A stretch of 7,166 nucleotides of DNA from Bacillota bacterium (GTDB lineage: Bacteria; Bacillota_A; Clostridia; Lachnospirales; Bianqueaceae), in assembly GCA_017420625.1 (NCBI GenBank), contig JAFOIR010000028.1:1-7166 (forward strand), given 5' to 3'. Below the pieces are notes generated by a model, which saw only the letters and a program-made list of their open reading frames with translations, had not been told where the DNA came from and searched no databases. Shown here piece by piece: positions 6,473-7,166 of the stretch. The translations under genes were made by a program, and so were the position numbers. Position 1 is the first letter of the stretch. Every line of letters starts with the position of its first letter.

Positions 6473-6595
6473 ATGGCCATCAAACTTCGTATCAAGTTTC
6501 GTCTGGCGCTCATTCGATCAGATCATTCAATCCGCAAGACGCAAAGATCATTCATTCAAACTCACGTCTCCACCCGACAAATGTCGCTTTTATAA
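6473..6595 (+). CDS. Doubtful 40-codon basic small ORF
   Basis: An ATG at 6473 opens a frame of 40 codons ending in TAA. The product would be strongly basic, beginning MAIKLRIKFRLAL, with many Arg and Lys and only one acidic residue. An AAAGGAG sequence is present but touches the ATG directly, which is too close for normal initiation. No family is recognised. It is listed because it is the only frame in this gap with anything like a ribosome binding site; a chance frame is more likely. Confidence 0.15.
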   Translation: MAIKLRIKFRLALIRSDHSIRKTQRSFIQTHVSTRQMSLL

Positions 6596-6620
6596 ATGAA
6601 GCAATTTAATTCCGGCAAGA

Positions 6621-6655
6621 TCCGGATCAGGCGGCATAAGCCGCAGGATCCCGGA
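6621..6655. repeat. Long interrupted palindrome over the end of the XRE gene
   Basis: TCCG-GATC pairs with GATC-CGGA (one bulged C at 6651), followed inward by an AG/AG internal loop and a GCGGC/GCCGC stem capped by ATAA. This gives 13 base pairs in all. It spans the stop codon of the XRE frame (6627-6629). No T-run follows on the minus strand, so it resembles a REP-like palindrome more than an intrinsic terminator. Confidence 0.5.
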
Positions 6656-7013
6656 AGGAGCCGGAGAAAAGGTTGAACTTTTTCGGGGTCGTTGACGTAT
6701 TCTCCCTTTCCAGACAGCGGATACGCACGGATAAATGAAAACAGCAGGCATCAGCCTGCTGTTTATCTTTAAGGGAGGTTACTCTCGCCTCTACGAGGAT
6801 TTGTTCCATGGGGACTTGAAGAATGGCGCCGAGTGCGTAGAGATTATCCACGGTGGGAAGGCTCTCGCCTCTTTGCCACTTGTAAATCGCCTGCGGCTCT
6901 TCAAAGCCGAAGTAGCTCTGAAGATCCCGGACACTCAGCCCGCGTTCAATGCGCAGCTGCCGGATGTTGCTGCCTGTGGCCGCAAGATCGATGATCGGAA
7001 ATGATTTCATCAT
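6627..7013 (-). CDS. XRE-family helix-turn-helix regulator with an anomalous C-terminal tail
   Basis: This is a small DNA-binding transcription regulator. Residues about 15-73 form a five-helix XRE/Cro-CI domain, from NIRQLRIERGLSVRDLQSYFGF through the recognition part EEPQAIYKWQRGE to LPTVDNLYALGAILQVPMEQIL. The start is the ATG at 7013 (a second ATG follows directly), with AAAGGAGG 8 nt upstream; the longer frame to 7142 runs through the promoter region and is rejected. The frame gives 128 residues, but related small XRE proteins usually stop soon after the helix bundle. Here residues 84-92 are encoded by a perfect 11-bp hairpin followed by a T-rich run, the layout of an intrinsic terminator. 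Residues 101-106 fall in one arm of a 17-bp inverted repeat. Residues about 82-128 are therefore probably an acquired or frameshifted tail without domain function. It lies divergent from a promoter pointing out of the window, whose inverted repeats are likely operators. Whether the tail is really translated is unsure. Confidence 0.8.
   Translation of the reverse strand: MMKSFPIIDLAATGSNIRQLRIERGLSVRDLQSYFGFEEPQAIYKWQRGESLPTVDNLYALGAILQVPMEQILVEARVTSLKDKQQADACCFHLSVRIRCLERENTSTTPKKFNLFSGSFRDPAAYAA
6696..6712 (-). repeat. Right arm of the 17-bp perfect inverted repeat
   Basis: On the minus strand this reads TGGAAAGGGAGAATACG, identical to 6356-6372. It lies inside the 3' part of the XRE frame and encodes most of LERENT; the other arm also reads ERENT in one plus-strand frame. 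Confidence 0.75.
6739..6764. terminator. Intrinsic-terminator-like hairpin inside the XRE frame
   Basis: AAACAGCAGGC / GCCTGCTGTTT is a perfect 11-bp stem with a 4-nt loop. On the minus strand the descending arm runs into TTTTCATTTAT, a normal U-rich terminator tail for the XRE gene. On the plus strand TTTATCTTT follows, so it could also stop transcription coming from the left. It is translated in the XRE frame as residues 84-92, which is odd for a terminator. Confidence 0.65.
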
Positions 7014-7021
7014 CCAGGTTT

Positions 7022-7029
7022 CCTCCTTT
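7022..7029 (-). promoter_or_regulatory. Ribosome binding site of the XRE gene
   Basis: AAAGGAGG on the minus strand lies 8 nt before the ATG at 7013 and 11 nt before a second ATG at 7010. It rules out the longer frame starting at 7142. Confidence 0.85.
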
Positions 7030-7047
7030 GAACTAGAGTAGTAGCAT

Positions 7048-7076
7048 AGAATAACAGAAGATCGAAGAAAAAGCAA
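7048..7076 (-). promoter_or_regulatory. Weak candidate promoter for the XRE gene
   Basis: On the minus strand TTGCTT (7076-7071, 3 of 6) and TATTCT (7053-7048, 4 of 6) are spaced by 17 bp and would start transcription shortly before the ribosome binding site. The boxes are poor matches; position is the main support. Confidence 0.3.
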
Positions 7077-7094
7077 GGGTAATTTTCGAAAAAG

Positions 7095-7128
7095 TATATC
7101 ATGACACAAGTCATGGATGTATGATATA
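7095..7128. promoter_or_regulatory. Nested inverted repeats, likely XRE operator
   Basis: Two dyads overlap. The outer pair is TATATCAT (7095-7102) and ATGATATA (7121-7128). The inner pair is CATGAC (7100-7105) and GTCATG (7110-7115) around ACAA. The inner one covers the -35 box and the outer one reaches into the -10 box of the outward promoter, as expected for a repressor site of the adjacent XRE protein. Binding itself is inferred. Confidence 0.55.
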
Positions 7129-7130
7129 AT
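7101..7130 (+). promoter_or_regulatory. Strong sigma-A promoter facing out of the window
   Basis: ATGACA (7101-7106, 5 of 6 to TTGACA) and a perfect TATAAT (7125-7130) are spaced by 18 bp. Transcription would start near 7137. AGGAG at 7153-7157 is a good ribosome binding site, and the window ends in AT at 7165-7166, which would be an ATG if the next base is G. The driven gene lies to the right of the window and is divergent from the XRE regulator. Confidence 0.7.
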
Positions 7131-7140
7131 GGCTTTCATC

Positions 7141-7150
7141 ATCTATAGAT
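7141..7150. repeat. 10-bp perfect palindrome just after the transcription start
   Basis: ATCTATAGAT reads the same on both strands. It lies between the predicted start of transcription and the ribosome binding site of the off-window gene, a plausible further regulator site, though too short to exclude chance. Confidence 0.3.
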
Positions 7151-7166
7151 ACAGGAGAAGTTTGAT

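Larger units (their letters stand above)
6333..6626. other. Intergenic stretch with small hairpins and no convincing gene
   Basis: I see no protein gene with support here. The stretch holds one arm of a 17-bp inverted repeat (6356-6372). Two small successive dyads follow: ATCCG/CGGAT at 6378-6393 and GGTTCA/TGAACC at 6397-6416. There is a further dyad AAACTT/AAGTTT at 6482-6499, and a 10-nt direct repeat AGATCATTCA at 6520-6529 and 6545-6554. A 40-codon frame at 6473-6595 is described separately. The closely set dyads at 6378-6416 could form a small folded RNA, but no known RNA family is recognisable. Confidence 0.5.

Noticed and set aside
6520..6554. AGATCATTCA direct repeat as a start of a CRISPR-like array
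   Set aside because: There are only two 10-nt copies, spaced by 15 nt, without further units.
6575..6592. CGAC/GTCG dyad followed by CTTTTA, as a terminator
   Set aside because: The stem has only 4-5 base pairs and the T-run is four bases; too weak to call.
7014..7142. Extension of the XRE frame upstream to an ATG at 7142
   Set aside because: It would cross the promoter and operator region, while AAAGGAGG stands in correct position before 7013.

Overview
The window looks like chromosomal DNA of a mid-GC Gram-positive bacterium of the Bacillota. The reasons are strong AGGAGG-type ribosome binding sites before almost every gene, very tight gene spacing, intrinsic hairpin terminators, and proteins of typical Firmicutes families: a ScrB/SacA-type GH32 enzyme, an AlkZ-related protein, and a small XRE regulator of a kind common in gut Firmicutes. 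I cannot assign a genus; a gut Erysipelotrichia- or Lachnospiraceae-like host is only an impression.

Left part (1-2004, + strand): the 3' part of an AhpC/TSA-like thiol protein gene, cut by the window edge, is followed 29 nt later by a complete sucrose-6-phosphate hydrolase gene with all GH32 catalytic motifs. A perfect 10-bp hairpin at 2010-2035 separates this pair from the convergent minus-strand operon and can serve both directions.

Middle part (2043-5509, - strand): a three-gene operon, in transcription order an exporter-type ABC transporter (TMD-NBD half-transporter), a GNAT acetyltransferase and an AlkZ-related/EVE fusion protein. The first gap is 25 nt; the last two genes overlap by 8 nt. 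Export, acetylation and alkylated-base recognition or repair together resemble a layered protection module against a DNA-damaging small molecule. That reading is inference; each family assignment stands alone.

The intergenic region 5510-5672 carries two overlapping, oppositely directed promoter candidates: one for the ABC operon, one for a 219-codon plus-strand gene (5673-6332) whose family I do not recognise.

Right part (6333-7166): 294 bp without a convincing gene, rich in small hairpins and containing one arm of a 17-bp perfect inverted repeat (6356-6372 / 6696-6712). Then comes a minus-strand XRE-family regulator. Its helix-turn-helix part looks intact, but its last ~45 codons read through what looks like the gene's own intrinsic terminator and then through the other repeat arm. 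Upstream of the regulator is a strong outward-facing plus-strand promoter overlaid with inverted repeats. It drives a gene that begins at or just past the right edge and may be under control of the regulator.
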